A stretch of 64,000 nt of DNA from Bimastos eiseni (taxonomy: Eukaryota; Annelida; Clitellata; Crassiclitellata; Lumbricidae), in NCBI GenBank assembly GCA_959347315.1, contig OY365813.1:16486589-16550588 (forward strand), given 5' to 3'. Both the position numbers and the translations under genes were made by a program. The notes under the pieces were generated by a model. It had not been told where the DNA came from. It saw nothing but the letters and a program-made list of their open reading frames with translations, and made no database searches. Shown piece by piece: positions 24,301-47,450 of this stretch. How positions within the stretch are numbered: the first letter of the stretch is position 1; every line of letters begins with the position of its first letter.

Positions 24301-27291
24301 TTTTGCTCCATGCCCCTGCTCCTTCTCCTTGCTCTTTGATCCTTGCACTTGCTCCTTGCTCCATACTCCTTGCCTCTGCTCCTTGCTCTTTGATCCTTGC
24401 CCCTTGATCTCACTCTTGCTCCTTGCTCCCTGCTCTTGCGCTTTGATCCTTGCTCCTTGCTTTTGTTCCTTGCTCTTGCTTTTGCTCCTTGATCTGTTTC
24501 TCTTGCTCTTTGCTCTTTGCCTCTTGCTCCTTGCTTCTTACGGTTGCTCCATGCTTCTTGCTCTTGCTCCTGCTCTTTGCTCTTGCTGCTTGCTCTAGCT
24601 CAGTGCTCTTTGCTCTTGCCCCTTGCTCTTGTACCTTGCTCCTTGCTCTTGATCCATATGCTTCTTGCTCCTTGCTCTTGCTCCATGCTCCTTCTTTATG
24701 CTCCTGCTCCTTGCTGTTGCTCATTGCTCCTTGTTCTTGTTCCTTGCTCCATGCCCCATGGTCCTTGCTCTTTGCTCCTGCTCCTTGTTCTTGCTCCTTG
24801 CTCTTACATTTGCTCCTTGCTCTTGCTAATCGTTATTGCTCTTTGCTCTTGCTCCTTGATCTCACTCTTGCTCCTGCTTTTGCTCTGTTTCTCTTGCTCC
24901 TTGCCCCATGCTCTATGCTCCTTTGCTCCTACTCCTTGCTGTTTGCTGCTTGCTTTGTGCTTGCTCAGTGCTCCTTGCTCTTGCTCCATGCTCCTTGTCA
25001 CTACTCCTTGCTCCATTCTCCTTGCTCTTGCTCCTTGCTCTTGTTCCGTGCTTTTTGCTCCTTGCTCTTGCTTCATGCTACTTGTCACTGCTCCTGCTCT
25101 TTGATCCTTGCTCCTTGCTCTCGCTCTTGCTCCATACTCCTTGCTCTGGCTCATTAGGTCCTGGATCTCACTCTTGCTTTTGCTCTGTTTCTCTTGCTCC
25201 TTACTCCTTGCTCCATGCTACTTTGCTTCTACTCCTTACTCTTTGCTCTTGCTCTGTGCTCCTTGCTCTTGCTCCATGCACCTTGTTCCTGCTCATTGCT
25301 CTCGCTCCATGGTCCTTATTCCTTGCTCCTGCTTGATCTGTTTTTCTTTACCCTTGCTCCTTGTTCCTTGTTCTTTCTCCTTGCCTCTTGCTCCTTGTTC
25401 TTGCCCCTGCTGCTGCTCCTTGCTCTTGCTCCTCCTTGCTCCTCGCTCTTGTCCTCTGCTCTTGCCCCTTGCTCTTGCTCCTTGCTCCTGCTTCATGCGC
25501 CTTGCCTCTGCTCCTTGCTTTTTGCTCCTAGCTCCTTGCTCTTTGATCCTTGCTCCTTACCCCTTGCTCCATGCTCCTGCTCCTTGCTCCATGCCTCTGC
25601 TCCTTGATCTTTGCTCCTTGCTCTTTACCCCTTGCTCTTTGCTCCTGCTCCTTGCTCTTTGATCCTTGCTTCATACTCTTGCTCCTTGCTCTTGCTCCCT
25701 TGCTTTTGCTCCTTGTTCGATATAGCGGTCATGAAAAAGCCTGATGGTTAAAATTTGTGAAGTTGCGTGCAGTGTGCTTTATGCTTTACAAATGCTTTAT
25801 CTAAATTCGTGATTGTACCACTGGCTTTGCAGATATGTAGTTGAGTGATACCAAATGCTTCTTAAAGTTTTGTGTGGAATCCTTTGCTTTATATTATTAA
25901 AAATTAATAGTTTTTCTGGTGTTCATTTTTCATAACTGTTACCAAATGGGACTCGGATTTCTAGTTTAGCTGCATTTCTACTTGCATATAATTATAATAT
26001 TGAAGTTCCTATAGCATTAACAGCTTTTATGGAGTTAATTTATTTAATTGCCATTATCAAAATGGACATAGATGTCTGTTTTAGCTGCATTTTCATTTAC
26101 ATGTATGGGAAATTGTGAATGAGTTCTAATGTTGAGGCATCTTTATAGTTGCTTAATTTTTTATATTTTGAAACATTTTTTCGTCAGGTCAAGAGCCTAG
26201 TAGGGACATATTGAACTTAATCTAAGGGTTTAGCTGGGTAGGATGGTGCAGAAAGTTATGAATACTGTTTCTGTCATTTGGAAAAAATCATTAAGATACG
26301 TATGTGACCACCCTGGGTACTGGTGACATGCTAGTACCATTTTAATTCAGGTGTACTTATATTTATTGTGACTATATTTGCAATTGCAGGATGAAAATAT
26401 TGTTTCAAATCTTGTAAAAAACAGCAGTCAGTGGGTAGTACCGGATTACGATACAGATGGCAGCACTGTCTATGGTTTGTTTCAAACTTTATCATTATTC
26501 TTTAAAGTAATTAATTGCTCTTCGTTGACAGAGGCAAACGCTCATACGTTACCACAACAATGGATTTAATGGCAGAAAAGTAGCACTTTACTTTTATCAG
26601 TCACCAGGACCCCGATCCAATTTATCTCTTGGGCTCTGCTGTTTGACTTCAGGTATCCTAGAGTGTCACCCTATGTGCTCTCTTGGTTTATTTCTGTGGT
26701 AGGCCCAGTCATCTATGATTATCTTTCCCTAGAGCTGCGTCTAAACCCTGGAATGCTACCTAACACTTTCCTCACTAAAACTTAAAATCGTTCTTTATGG
26801 GTGCATTGGAGTCGGGAGCACCTCTCAGTAACTTCCTTGAAGGGGAGCAACATAAATTCCGGGATGAATCATGGAATGAATATGAAGTTGAAATATCTGA
26901 CTATCAAATATCTGAAATATCATAACTATGAATTCAAGCATAAAACTTTACTGAGGCTAACATCTACCATTAACTAATAGGTTAGATCATAGATTTATGA
27001 GTAATTGTTACAAATATCATTATTAAAATTTTTATATTTGTATATTTTTGCCAATGATGAAGGATTTTTATGCAGCAGTGTATGAAAGTACAGCAAGTGT
27101 AATTCCCTTACATATTATTAGATTGATAATACATATTTTCATATTACTTGGCATTAATATTATTACGTTACCGTTTAAGAAATGATAAAATGATCGATCT
27201 TTCAAGCTAAGCAGATGTATTATTTTACATTTCAATTTCAGTTACTGGCAACGGTCGAGCAACCACAAAAAACTACAAACCCAGAGGTTGA
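10141..27291 (+). CDS. C8orf34: C8orf34 homologue with N-terminal RIIa-type dimerisation/docking domain
   Basis: Exons with agreeing phases: 10141-10203, 11030-11116, 11316-11355, 13217-13306, 14856-15010, 16505-16676, 17558-17625, 18789-18835, 19280-19329, 20509-20639, 21322-21352, 21774-21846, 22577-22697, 26390-26474 and 27242-27291 (TGA). They total 1263 nt, about 420 residues. The start has a strong context. Residues 5-45 (IQEYLQRHKIGALFEELM, then QPDDP) look like the RIIa/Dpy-30-type docking fold. Blocks that I recall as conserved in vertebrate C8orf34 follow in order: HKPWQ, LLEDIELLRMEGVT, ICARCAR, DEEFESVSQVTGP and QWVVPDYDTDG. The middle has a Glu/Lys-rich helix. The molecular role is not established; an RIIa fold suggests binding to amphipathic AKAP-like helices. 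Least certain are exons 3 and 11 (short), the exon starts at 16505 (or 16498) and 20509 (or 20488), and the terminal exon. An alternative last exon at about 27963-28015 would need a different phase. Confidence 0.8.
13590..13800 (+). repeat. (ATT)n microsatellite
   Basis: An imperfect ATT/AAT trinucleotide array of about 200 bases lies in a C8orf34 intron, preceded by a T/A-rich stretch from 13365. The Ile-rich minus-strand frame is an artefact. Confidence 0.85.
13968..14185 (-). mobile_element. tRNA-derived SINE (family C) with (ATT)n tail
   Basis: On the minus strand a tRNA-like head (CAGCCAGATGGATAGAACAC) is followed by GAAGGGACCTTGAGCAAGTG, and the copy ends in a run of TAA/ATT triplets at 13968-14002. 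Head, core and simple-repeat 3' end are the standard SINE layout. It shares the GGGACC(T/C)TGAGCAAGT core with the copy at 1618-1860. Confidence 0.65.
14556..14612 (+). repeat. Dispersed repeat D, copy 1
   Basis: ATAACAAGGGTTTAAAGTG, then AAGACGTTTAGTC, then GTGTTAAAACCACTG. The same string of blocks occurs at 19598-19655 in another C8orf34 intron, so both are copies of one dispersed element, perhaps a SINE tail. Confidence 0.65.
15060..15185 (+). repeat. (AAT)n/(GAT)n microsatellite
   Basis: AAT and GATAAT triplets follow exon 14856-15010. A second ATT cluster lies at about 15315-15360 and a third at 15425-15535. All are intronic. Confidence 0.85.
15900..16015 (+). CDS. C8orf34: Possible additional (alternative) exon of C8orf34
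   Basis: A protein-like frame (TTEEEMMSAELPLSIRTITE, then ICEEF and SSGLGTTVG) runs from a weak AAG acceptor at 15899 to a GGCAG/GTGGTT donor. Its phases (0 in, 2 out) would fit exon 14856-15010 on the left. On the right it would fit the upstream acceptor of the next exon (start 16498 instead of 16505). Including it lengthens the protein to about 461 residues. The acceptor lacks a good pyrimidine tract, so it is only a candidate. Confidence 0.35.
16725..16835 (+). repeat. Dispersed repeat F, copy 1
   Basis: CAGTGCCAGTCCCAAGCCTG, then GATAAAGGAGGAAGGCGACA, then a CTAATGATCT block, then CTGCAGTTACC. The same order of blocks recurs at about 17940-18045 and 21950-22055, always in + orientation. 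The class is unknown; it is probably part of a retroelement. Confidence 0.6.
16975..17040 (-). repeat. LINE 3'-tail fragment
   Basis: The minus strand reads GAGGCGCC/T-type sequence ending GATGGGGCGCTATATAAAT. It belongs to the same tail family as 2860-2935, as a solo fragment in an intron. Confidence 0.6.
17270..17400 (+). mobile_element. LINE 3' end fragment
   Basis: It contains a decayed coding end (AGACAGTTCTTTTCAGCAGG, equivalent to the LKTVLFS motif). The standard tail follows: GTGCTCCTGAGTAGTAACC, then TTGAAGGGGCGCTATATAAA. It lies just upstream of exon 17558-17625. Confidence 0.6.
17638..17840 (+). repeat. Minisatellite of CCATTGGTTCATGCATAA units
   Basis: About ten tandem units of 17-21 bases carry the core AACCATTGGTTCAT followed by GCATA or AGCATA. 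The array begins right after the donor at 17626. The core holds ATTGG (an inverted CCAAT) in every unit. Confidence 0.8.
17940..18045 (+). repeat. Dispersed repeat F, copy 2
   Basis: CAGTGCCAATCCCAAGCTTG, then GGAGGAGGCGACACTAATGA, then CTGCAACTACC. It matches copies at 16725-16835 and 21950-22055. Confidence 0.6.
18115..18305 (+). mobile_element. tRNA-derived SINE (family C)
   Basis: A tRNA-like head, TGGCCGAATGGTTTGAGCGC, is followed by a B-box-like GGCTTGAACCTC and the core GGACCTTGAGTGAGTCC. The end is TGGAAGGAGGACAATATCAA, matching the tail of the 1618-1860 copy. Confidence 0.7.
18370..18640 (-). mobile_element. LINE RT C-terminal fragment, minus strand
   Basis: A minus-strand frame reads TAQTRSFAYVGPSSWKTSSP and then FPSSV. 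This resembles the RSFAxxGPxLWNSLP block that ends the ORF of many CR1/L2/jockey elements (here LWNSLP has become SWKTSSP). It is a decayed intronic fragment. Confidence 0.6.
19598..19800 (-). mobile_element. SINE-like copy including dispersed repeat D
   Basis: The left end (19598-19655) matches repeat D at 14556-14612. The right end read on the minus strand has a tRNA-like head, including ACAGGTTCAAGACC. This suggests that repeat D is the 3' part of a SINE, with (GTTAT)n as its tail. Confidence 0.5.
19866..19978 (+). repeat. Minisatellite of ATGGTTCAAAGGTATTACC units
   Basis: Five to six tandem units of about 21 bases with core ATGGTTCAAAGGTATT and a variable CCATGG junction lie in the intron before exon 20509-20639. 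Confidence 0.8.
20230..20398 (+). repeat. Inverted repeat, left copy (partner 23867-24034)
   Basis: Blocks AACATATCAAAC, AATTGATTTGCAACTTGAG, TCTGAAGATTTCTGTAGC, TAGAGCAACAG and CACAGTCTTACTCAAC recur in the same order, reverse-complemented, at 23867-24034. Identity looks to be about 80-85 percent over 165 bases. It is an unclassified dispersed element inserted twice in opposite orientation. Confidence 0.75.
20400..20487 (+). repeat. Minisatellite of CATTTAAAGTGTAAAGT units
   Basis: Five units of 17-19 bases (for example TTAAGGTATAAAGACATT) run directly into exon 20509-20639. The repeat therefore forms the branch-point/acceptor region of that exon. Confidence 0.7.
20805..21245 (-). mobile_element. 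LINE 3' end, minus strand (AATAAGCTGGT tail family)
   Basis: The minus-strand frame reads VNRSIATAVRFLWNKLPPAS, then FHSKLKTLLFHKSSP, the typical end of a non-LTR reverse-transcriptase ORF (SIATAxxxLWNxLP, then FKSxLKTLLF). The 3' UTR on this strand ends in AATAAGCTGGTTCCCAAGAC and GCGCTGTAGAAATGTTGAGA. The same tail occurs at 46550-46618 and 61480-61550. It is 5'-truncated. Confidence 0.75.
21950..22055 (+). repeat. Dispersed repeat F, copy 3
   Basis: CTGCCAGTCCTAAAACTGGA, then TAAAGGAGAAGGGCGACGCT and AAACTGCAACTACCAC. It is the third copy of the family at 16725 and 17940, in the same orientation. Confidence 0.6.
22394..22521 (+). repeat. 31-bp minisatellite, four units
   Basis: Four tandem copies of a 31-base unit (ATTAGATTAGAATGGATGAG followed by CTATATAAGTC) differ by one or two bases each. 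They lie just upstream of the acceptor for exon 22577-22697. Confidence 0.85.
22950..23807. mobile_element. Non-autonomous hAT element (858 bp) with GGTCTTGGTCTCGG subterminal repeats
   Basis: The element is bounded by a perfect 8-bp target duplication, GGGTTAGT, at 22942-22949 and 23808-23815. The left end is CAGGGATG and the right end read inward is GAGTGTTG; both fit the hAT terminal consensus CAGNGNTG. Each end carries a dense array of GGTCTTGGTCTCG/GGTCTCGAGACC units (22960-23115 and 23660-23795), a likely transposase-binding region. No transposase frame is present, so it would need a helper. It is inserted in a C8orf34 intron. Confidence 0.85.
23867..24034 (-). repeat. Inverted repeat, right copy (partner 20230-20398)
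   Basis: Reverse complement of the element at 20230-20398. Shared blocks include GTTGCTCTAAATT, GCTGTAGAAATCTTCAGACT and GCAAATCAATTCATTTGATA. It begins 52 bases after the hAT target duplication. Confidence 0.75.
24305..25715 (+). repeat. 1.4-kb A-poor TGCTCC/TTGCTC minisatellite
   Basis: The array is built from TTGCTC, CTTGCTCC and TGCTCCTGCTCC units with almost no A on the + strand. A higher-order layer is visible: GATCTCACTCTTGCT recurs at 24406, 24858 and 25164, each followed by a TGCTCTGTTTCTCTTGC-type block. All stop codons contain A (or T on the other strand), so every frame stays open and gives Leu/Ala/Pro/Cys/Ser or Lys/Glu/Gln/Ser translations up to about 235 residues. These are not genes. 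It lies in the C8orf34 intron before exon 26390-26474. Confidence 0.9.
26600..26890 (+). mobile_element. LINE 3' end fragment
   Basis: A decayed coding end (CTGGAATGCTACCTAACACT, equivalent to LWNALPNT, then a LKT-like block) is followed by the standard tail with GGGAGCACCTCTCAGTAAC and CTTGAAGGGGAGCAACATA, then GAATGAA repeats. It lies downstream of exon 26390-26474. Confidence 0.6.
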
Positions 27292-27316
27292 AACCCTAAT
27301 CTAATTATATTCTTTA

Positions 27317-27605
27317 ATGCATACGTACACACAAGCATACATACATGCATACATACATGCATACATACATACATACATACATACATACATACAGACAGAC
27401 ATACATACATACATACATACATACATACATACAGACATACATACATACATACATACATACATACAGACATGCATACATACATACATACATACATACATAC
27501 ATACATACATACATACATACATACATACAGACATGCATACATACATGCATACAGACATGCATGCATGCAGGCATACATGCATACATACATACATACATAC
27601 ATATA
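27317..27605 (+). repeat. (CATA)n microsatellite with CAGA and CATG variants
   Basis: About 290 bases of tetranucleotides, mostly CATA with interspersed CAGA and CATG units. It begins about 25 bases after the proposed C8orf34 stop codon, so it may lie in the 3' UTR. Open frames in all directions (Tyr/Ile/His/Thr or Met/Tyr/Val/Cys) are artefacts. Confidence 0.9.
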
Positions 27606-28447
27606 TAAAAATGCTCACATCGTCTAGCTCATACCTAATGGCTATATGTATATTTGATTAAGACTTGTACTTGTACTTCAGAAACTTGTTATTGTGCTGG
27701 TTGTGCTAGTTCTTGGAAGCCATGTTACATACATGGTATTGCAAAGAGGTTTTGCAGTTATGAAACACCATTTTTAAAGCTGAATTGTGGCTAAGAGAAT
27801 GGAGCCAATAACACTTAATAGCGCCTACTCATGGCTGTGTCACTGGCTAGCTTGGAGACTGCTCTTCTTCTTAAACTACATTTATAACACATTCACAATT
27901 ACTCAGGCTTTTCTGGATGGGTTATATAATTTGTAATGTGTTATACTTTTGTGTTATTGTAGCTTACTGAAGACCATGAGGTTTCTGGTTCCTACCTGAC
28001 GATTGTTGACTTTTAATGTGGATGGTGTTATATATTATGGTGTGGATATATTAATATTAATGGTCTTCATCTATCATGAAAAGATGGGAGCTGACTAATT
28101 ATATATAAGATTGATTTTCAAGTTTTAATCACTGGAGTATCGCTGGGATTGTCTGTGTTATAATTATCCCATTATTTGAGAGGGAGCGACACTGTTTATC
28201 ACTACTTTGATTCAGACTATGTTTTTTGTGTGTGAAAAATACCAAAATATCAGTAATCAATTGGAGTTGATTAATCACAATTATATTTTGTTTTTATTTT
28301 ATGAAGTAAAAAATAGCTTTGAGGTTCTACTAAAAACTTAAAATGTGCCAGTACTGTTCTTTTTAGATCTTTGCCACCAGCGTTTACGTTTTAGTGAATG
28401 TATAAATTTATTCTATCATATACATAAGCTTGTTGACTTTGCAACAT
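27606..28447. other. 3' flank of C8orf34
   Basis: I recognise no gene. A short frame 27963-28015 after an AG (LTEDHEVSGSYLTIVDF, then stop) has the look of a C-terminal exon. It could be an alternative last exon of C8orf34 only if the preceding exon ended in phase 0. Confidence 0.35.
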
Positions 28448-28702
28448 GAGCCTTGTTGAGGTAAAACACTAAGTTACATAAATTTAACATGCTGTTCTTG
28501 TGTTTAACAAGTAATTCTATCTCTTGTCAATTCGAGTATGCGTATATATCTTGCACTATGTAGGCCTAGTGTAATCTAGCATTCTGCAAGATATAATATG
28601 CTTGAATTGATAGAGATAGAATTCAAGAGATAGAATTAATTTTTAATCACAATAACAACTTGTGAAATTTTTTTACATAGTGTTTTACCACAAGCAAGGC
28701 TC
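28448..28702. mobile_element. Fold-back/MITE-like element, 255 bp
   Basis: GAGCCTTG at 28448-28455 is mirrored by CAAGGCTC at 28695-28702. The arms continue inward with GGTAAAACACTA/TAGTGTTTTACC, AATTCTATCTCTTG-type blocks and TATATCTTGCA/TGCAAGATATA. The two arms of about 110 bases can be paired over most of their length with gaps. No target duplication or coding frame is evident. Confidence 0.65.
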
Positions 28703-28969
28703 TACAATGGAGCTTGACTATAGGCAAGCAATTAAGAGGCTATGATGCTTTGGAGTGTTAAAACGGAATAGCATAGTGAGAATAGTCCCAGGCAGGTATA
28801 ATAGCATTATTAATTTTCAAGATCGAAAATAGGATCGTAATATTGAGGAGAATGCAGGGTCGAAACAGAAAATACTGTCTATTCCAGTCACTCAGTTAAA
28901 ACGCAAATCAATCGGATTGTAAGGCTACAATCGCTCTCACGTCAAAATTCTAGGACAGGGCCAGCTTAC

Positions 28970-29281
28970 CAGAGGTGCAAAAAACTAAGATTTAAAAAAA
29001 ATCAAAAGTTGGTTGTTTGGTTTTTTTGGTTTTATTTGTTTTTTTTGGTTTTTAGTTTTCCTTTGGATCTTGTCACAGCAATTTTTTTTTTAAAAAGCAC
29101 CAAACACAGCATGAAAAAGAGCGCCAACTTGTTTATATAATTAATTTAGCTTGATTTCCGACTGAATAACTCACAATTAGTAATATAATAGTAATATAAT
29201 AGTAATATTAGTAAATTAAAAAAATAGATTTAAAAAAACGAAAAATTGTCATTTTTGATTTTTTTGTTTTTTGGAGCCCTG
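28970..29281. mobile_element. hAT-type MITE, 312 bp
   Basis: The ends CAGAGGTGCAAAAAAC and (reverse strand) CAGGGCTCCAAAAAAC match at 13 of 16 positions. They are flanked by CAGCTTAC and CAGCATAC (7 of 8), a typical hAT 8-bp duplication with one change. The interior is A/T-rich with long A and T runs and no frame. Confidence 0.7.
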
Positions 29282-29569
29282 CAGCATACAGACCTCTGTA
29301 GTGAATGCTGTTTACAACGAAAGCATTGACTTTCCACAGTTTATGGCTAGTAGTCCTGCCGAATTGTTTTGGTAAAATGCAAACAGCGACTTAGCACTTC
29401 ATAAAAATCTACTTCTTATCTAGACAGGTTATGAATAGTGTCTCTGGTTCAGAAACTGTCGAGCATCGTTAAATTTATTGAGCTATAAAAGGACCTGCTT
29501 GTTAGCGTGGCATTATTATATCCATGCTTCCAAGCATTTGCGCGGTGTATATATCTATGGTTGCTGCTT

Positions 29570-29671
29570 CCAATCGATAACGGACTTTAAGTCACGTGAT
29601 AACTTTCCCGCGGGTTGTTCATTGTTGATGTTCAATCGGAGTTTATCAGTTTGGGTGTTAAAATCCAGAAA
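29570..29671 (+). promoter_or_regulatory. MCM7 promoter: CCAAT box, E-box, E2F site
   Basis: Three sites stand in order in 45 bases: CCAAT at 29570-29574, CACGTG at 29593-29598 and TTTCCCGC at 29604-29611. The last is the exact E2F consensus (TTTSSCGC), 61 bases before the MCM7 start codon. MCM genes of animals are classical E2F targets induced at G1/S, so this arrangement supports cell-cycle control. The transcription start is not visible. Confidence 0.65.
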
Positions 29672-44309
<14,638 letters not shown>

Positions 44310-44583
44310 GGTCATGGTACCAAAGTCAAAGACAGCTGCGAATGCCAGGCTTTGATGTGCGACGAAAGAGTGGATTTCAAATTACTTTAAGACGATCATG
44401 AGGACTTTTGTGATTGTTTCACTGGGTTTAACGAGCCTGTAGTCTTTAATTTAGGTTACTGTGGTAGTTTCTGGAACTTAATTTTGTCTATGCCATAGAA
44501 ATTTGACATTCTTTGTGGCTGCTGTGTTCGTTAAAAAAAAATGATGGGATTAACATAGATAATATTTGACCTTTGTTGCATAT

Positions 44584-44589
44584 AATAAA
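44584..44589 (+). other. MCM7 polyadenylation signal candidate
   Basis: AATAAA lies 275 bases after the MCM7 stop codon, with T/G-rich sequence downstream. It is the first exact hexamer after the stop. A second lies near 44850. Confidence 0.5.
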
Positions 44590-46349
44590 ATGTTCTCTCA
44601 ATTGTTTTACTGTGAAAGAATTTAGGTAGGATACTGTATGGTTTGTAGTGTATCTACTAATCTTAGTGATGGATCAGTATGTTTAAAGATGTGTACTGGT
44701 TAGTGTGTTGCATCGTAAACCCAGGGATTCAGTGGTTCTAAAATCATGCTAGGGTGTACAGTTATATCAAGGTCACACCTGGTTGGTTATCTAACCAAAC
44801 TTTACTAAAATTATAATGGTTTGAGGTTTGACTTGAAGTTGCTGGCTTCGAATAAAAATAACTTGACTGAAACTAATTAACTAACCTAACAGCACAATGT
44901 GCAAATCTATAAAATTATGCAACAATACATTGCTGGAAACATCTAATTATATAAAGGAAAAATTGACAGATATGAGTTTTGCAAATTAACAGAGTTCGAG
45001 CATCATTCCTGGTTATGTCACGAACATAATATAGTTACAAAGCAGAGGTACTGATTCGAGCATTAACAACAGCGGCATGTGGGACTTGCTAACCAATGAT
45101 CATTTGCAGTTATTTAATTTAATTCATGCTAAAAAAGTTACATAATGTGATGTAGTAATCAATGCAGGCATGTTTCAGGGTTGCAATTGATGACAGACCC
45201 AGAAGGGACTGCAGCTGCACTTATTATAATCACCCATTTGACTACAATTTGATCGAAATGATGATTGATCAACTTTACCGTTTTAGTTTGCAATACTTTA
45301 ACATGGCAGAAAAGACTATAAAGATATGTTGAAAACCACACTACAAAGAACTAATATATATTAATTCAATGTTTTCTAAATTGAGAAGTTTAGGACAGCA
45401 TCTTTAGTGTGTGTGCATACCAAAACAAAAGATAAACGATATTGACCCAAGAACTGCACAAGGTAGAATAGAGCTTTTGCAATAGTGTTTGACCTGCACT
45501 CTCTCCTGCAGAACATGTCTAACGTTTTCTAGAAACTTCTCAAGCCTTTCCTCGGACCGGGGTCGGGAGCGCCTGTAAGTAACTGTCTTGAAGATGCACT
45601 GTATAAATTACTTAGATAAACAGATTGATCTCATCACCAACTAAAATTCGATTTAGACAGACAGACGAACACACAGAGACACGCAGGGACAAGGTCAGAC
45701 GTTTAGAAGCAATCATAAATCGTAACGTACTACTGGTCTGATTCATTCAGCTGAGGCCCAACATATGTGTAGCATATGACGCACTTAAATCGTCATTAAA
45801 ACCTTGTATTGGCGCCTCAGTTACTATCGTCGCCAGATCAAACTCCAACCATCACTGACGCCAGCCGTAACATGGACTTCCTCTCAGCACCATATGGACG
45901 GGAATAGTACAGCACACGAAGTTCAGGGCATATTTAGTACCAGTGAGTTTTGTATGGTATTGACGGGTCTAGACATAGGTGGAGACTTGGTTTTGGGAGA
46001 CATGTTGGAAAAATTTCAATTCCTAAACACATGGATATGGCAAAACAGCATGAACAGTGGAAACACTAAATTTCTAATATTCATGAAATATATATAAAAT
46101 ATTTGGGGAGACAAGCAGCTCCATCTTCTCCATCTGACATTTTGGAGAGAACCGTTACTCCTGTTCCTCTTAAGCTTCGCTCTTGGGTCGAGAGGTTGTA
46201 GGCCCTACGTGAGAGTTAAGCCCGTTTGAGGTGTATGTAGTGTGTCCAAGTACTTGATATAGGTTCCCGCTTGCAAGAGAAGAATGAGTTACTGGATGTC
46301 GTACGACAGTGATGGCCTTTGACCTCTGACTTACCATGTTGTTGACTCT
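44590..46349. other. Spacer with LINE tail fragment
   Basis: No gene is recognised. At about 45480-45625 there is a LINE 3' fragment (GTCGGGAGCGCCTGTAAG, then CTTGAAGATGCACTGTATAA). The open frame 45804-46097 (97 codons) has no recognisable motif and is not supported by splice or start signals. Confidence 0.4.
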
Positions 46350-46360
46350 GTGGTGGATCT

Positions 46361-46618
46361 CTTTAACCCCTTTCTTTTCTTTCAGGAGTCTGGCAGGGTT
46401 CTTTCTAGAGCTTCAACCATTAAGCTGGAAACTACCCCCTCCCTCGCTGTTTCAACCCCAAGCATCATCCACCTTAGCCGTCTGACTGTCTGCCTGCCTG
46501 ACTCTCTGAATTGTGACCCTCTGTCTATAGATTTGATTTGGATTAAGCGCCTGTGAATAAGCTGGTTACCTCGACTTAGCTTTTGTGGGCGCTGTAGAAA
46601 TGTTGAGATTGTGATTAG
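46361..46618 (+). mobile_element. LINE 3' end (AATAAGCTGGT tail family), plus strand
   Basis: A C/T-rich decayed segment ends in GCGCCTGTGAATAAGCTGG, TTTTGTGGGCGCTGTAGAAA and TGTTGAGATTGTGATTA. The terminal 65 bases closely match the reverse complement of 20808-20880. Confidence 0.65.
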
Positions 46619-47079
46619 TTATAGACCGAACTTCCCGTTTAATTACAGATATTACGAAGTCCGTGAATTAGGAGCGACTGCTGTACGACGTATACAGGTG
46701 ACCAATTGATGGTTGCCACGGCTGTTGAGAGTCTCATGGGCTGCTGAGACTGCATAGGATGACTCGGAGCAGCTAGAGGTTACTGAGCCAGGGACATTTG
46801 AGAGGGAACAGACAAACATTTCTCTCTGAGTTGTCCAAGGCCTCAGCTGCCCAACTCACTCGTTAGAACCGGCTCTGGAACAGAATCCGTCCAATCAACT
46901 GTCGCCACCCTACAAGGTAAGCAGCCAATTCAGATCATGTTTATGTAGTCATGCGAGCTTAATTGAGCCACAGCGTACATCGCTTCATAGCTGAGCCTGT
47001 TCCACCCCTCGCAATTGAGCATTTGTATTATGGCTTCTGTTTGGGATAACTCCATGGAGGTGCTCCCGACCTTAGAACC

Positions 47080-47347
47080 GTAATATCGTCGTCGTCGTCG
47101 TTGTCATCGTCTTTATCATCATCAGCATCCGCAACATCATCATTTGGCGATGATGTGTAGGAATAAATGATCGTCACTGCAGTCCTCTGGAATTTGTCAG
47201 GTCCCTTGATCCCCTTTGTGAAGTAAGTCAATTGATGCAATGTTGTTGCTTCCTCTGGTTCTGTAAGACCGAGCGATGTAATGTAATGTAATTACTCCCC
47301 TTAGTGATGTGAGACTAAGAGATGTAATGTCTTCATCGTCTTATTAC

Positions 47348-47443
<96 letters not shown>

Positions 47444-47450
47444 TATTATC
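47080..47450 (+). repeat. (TCG/TCA)n and long pure (TTA)n microsatellites
   Basis: An imperfect GTC/ATC array (about 47080-47150) is followed by about 37 nearly perfect ATT triplets at 47340-47449. The Asp-rich and Tyr-rich frames are artefacts. Confidence 0.9.

Noticed and set aside
24450..25662. Long Leu/Ala/Pro/Cys/Ser-rich open frames (up to 235 codons)
   Set aside because: They arise from the A-poor TGCTCC minisatellite, where stop codons cannot form; all frames on both strands are open.
27273..27661. Several Tyr/Cys- or His/Thr-rich frames
   Set aside because: Artefacts of the (CATA)n microsatellite.
45804..46097. 97-codon frame in the spacer after MCM7
   Set aside because: No motif, no splice context and no base-composition change; likely chance.
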